From Sulfitobacter sp. CW3 (lineage in GTDB: Bacteria > Pseudomonadota > Alphaproteobacteria > Rhodobacterales > Rhodobacteraceae), in NCBI RefSeq assembly GCF_019392245.1, contig NZ_JAHXRL010000003.1, forward strand, positions 1 to 64,000: 64,000 nucleotides of DNA, written 5' to 3'. Below are positions 63,166 to 64,000 of the stretch, one piece after another. A program made the position numbers and the translations under genes. The notes beneath the pieces were generated by a model. The model did not search any database, was not told where the DNA came from, and was given only the letters and a program-made list of their open reading frames with translations. Every line of letters begins with the position of its first letter. Positions within the stretch are counted from its first letter, which is position 1.

Positions 63166-64000
63166 ATGACCAATAGTTCCAATTTGATACCGCATAAGGT
63201 CACCAGAACCGATCGGCCTGACGGGTCCATTTTGTTGGAGTCGGGTTATGATCTGGGGCCCGTTGCCCGCTGCACAGGCGACTGGTTGCATGAATGGGCA
63301 GCATCGGCCCCCGACAGGGTGTTTCTGGCAGAGCGGTCAGGCAGTGGTTGGCGCACCGTCAGCTATTCTCAGGCGCTGGACATGGTGCGCAGCATTGCGG
63401 GGCATTTGTTGTCGCGCGATTTGGGGCCGGAAAAACCCATTCTGATCATATCGGGCAACAGCATCGACCACGGATTGCTGTCGCTGGCGGCGCAATATGT
63501 CGGTGTGCCGACCGTCCCCGTGGCCGAGCAATATTCGCTGATCCCTGCCGCCCTGCCGCGTCTGGATTATGTGGCCAAGCTGGTAAAGCCCGGCATGGTC
63601 TATGCGTCGGATGCCACCCAATATGCAGGTGCCTTCGGGCTAGAGAGCCTGAGCGGGGCTGAAAAACTGTCGTCCTTGCCCGGTGCCACGGGGGCAACTG
63701 ATTTCAACAGCCTGCTGACCCCAAGCGATGCCGATGTCGCTGCGGCCTTTGCGCAGATCACGCCGGATACCTTGGCGAAAATCCTGATGACCTCGGGGTC
63801 TACCTCGGATCCCAAGGGGGTGCTGACAACGCAAAAGATGATGACCACGAACCAAGCGCAACTTGCGCAAGCCTTACCGTTTGTGACCGCCCGCCCCCCG
63901 CAACTGGTGGACTGGCTGCCGTGGAACCATGTCTTTGGCGGATCGCATAACTTTAACCTGATGCTGGCAAATGGCGGCAGTCTGTACATCGACGAAGGCA
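63166..64000 (+). CDS. Feruloyl-CoA synthase-like acyl-CoA ligase, N-terminal part
   Basis: An ATG at 63166 with AAGGAGG upstream opens 278 codons that run off the window end without a stop. The protein belongs to the adenylate-forming (AMP-binding) family: the P-loop is LMTSGSTSDPKGVLTT, and VDWLPWNHVFGGSHNFNLML is the substrate segment seen in feruloyl-CoA synthases. It would activate an aromatic or hydroxycinnamic acid with ATP and CoA. The position 81 bases after dctM suggests that the TRAP system imports its substrate. The C-terminal half and the following genes are outside the window. Confidence 0.85.
   Translation, partial: MTNSSNLIPHKVTRTDRPDGSILLESGYDLGPVARCTGDWLHEWAASAPDRVFLAERSGSGWRTVSYSQALDMVRSIAGHLLSRDLGPEKPILIISGNSIDHGLLSLAAQYVGVPTVPVAEQYSLIPAALPRLDYVAKLVKPGMVYASDATQYAGAFGLESLSGAEKLSSLPGATGATDFNSLLTPSDADVAAAFAQITPDTLAKILMTSGSTSDPKGVLTTQKMMTTNQAQLAQALPFVTARPPQLVDWLPWNHVFGGSHNFNLMLANGGSLYIDEG

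Overview
The window reads as a chromosomal segment of a marine alphaproteobacterium of the Roseobacter group (Rhodobacteraceae). Supporting signs are the moderately high GC content with strong third-position bias, the FnrL-controlled cbb3 oxidase cluster (ccoNOQP-ccoGHIS) next to fnrL and hemN, the recR-ybaB-dnaX-SRP RNA neighbourhood, a monomeric isocitrate dehydrogenase, and a TRAP transporter. Assignments rest on my reading of motifs and gene order; no database search was run.

Layout. 1-136: broken end of an IS3-family insertion sequence. 313-6540: a LysR regulator divergent from a Ugp-like ABC importer and a GpdQ-like metallophosphodiesterase, probably for phosphodiester uptake and hydrolysis. 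6629-17254: a microaerobic respiration block (ccoSIHG, ccoPQON, a universal stress protein, fnrL, hemN) with four perfect FnrL boxes. 17257-18213: a formamidase/acetamidase-like enzyme. 18241-22360: a signalling module of a NarL-type response regulator, a cysteine-free molybdopterin-fold periplasmic protein and a hybrid histidine kinase, with a structured spacer. 22551-23701: a 50-codon ORF coupled to a glycosyltransferase. 23811-25890: cobQ and bioY. 25940-32050: an M20 peptidase and a nucleotide-sugar operon (gmd, fcl/colC-like, colD, manC) that best fits GDP-L-colitose synthesis. 32246-34459: icd. 34694-36238: a phosphatase and a 3-hydroxyacyl-CoA dehydrogenase-like enzyme. 36230-40415: recR, ybaB, dnaX, a zinc protease and SRP RNA. 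40454-45435: a 5'-nucleotidase-like enzyme, nudC, an SRPBCC protein, pheA and a membrane-anchored cytochrome c. 45607-51632: a yejABEF peptide importer with an extra small membrane protein. 51683-56363: a DD-carboxypeptidase, a HAD hydrolase, clpS, an RsmC-like methyltransferase and an SDR lacking its catalytic lysine. 56422-59518: hemF, hemC and hemE. 59581-59657: a CAT-anticodon tRNA. 60063-64000: a TRAP transporter followed by a feruloyl-CoA-synthase-like ligase cut by the window end.

How the parts fit. The centre of gravity is respiration and tetrapyrrole supply. The cbb3 oxidase is a high-affinity terminal oxidase that needs haem and copper; hemN, hemF, hemC and hemE supply haem, CcoI/CcoG/CcoS/CcoH assemble the enzyme, FnrL switches the set on at low oxygen, and the anchored cytochrome c could deliver electrons. 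Around it sit nutrient-acquisition modules (phosphodiester, peptide and probably aromatic acid uptake) and one surface-polysaccharide precursor pathway.

No complete mobile element, prophage or CRISPR array is visible. The most interesting items are the colitose-type sugar operon, the sensor system with its odd cysteine-free partner, the coupled small ORFs (22551 and 49744), the degenerate SDR, and several strong palindromes upstream of operons.
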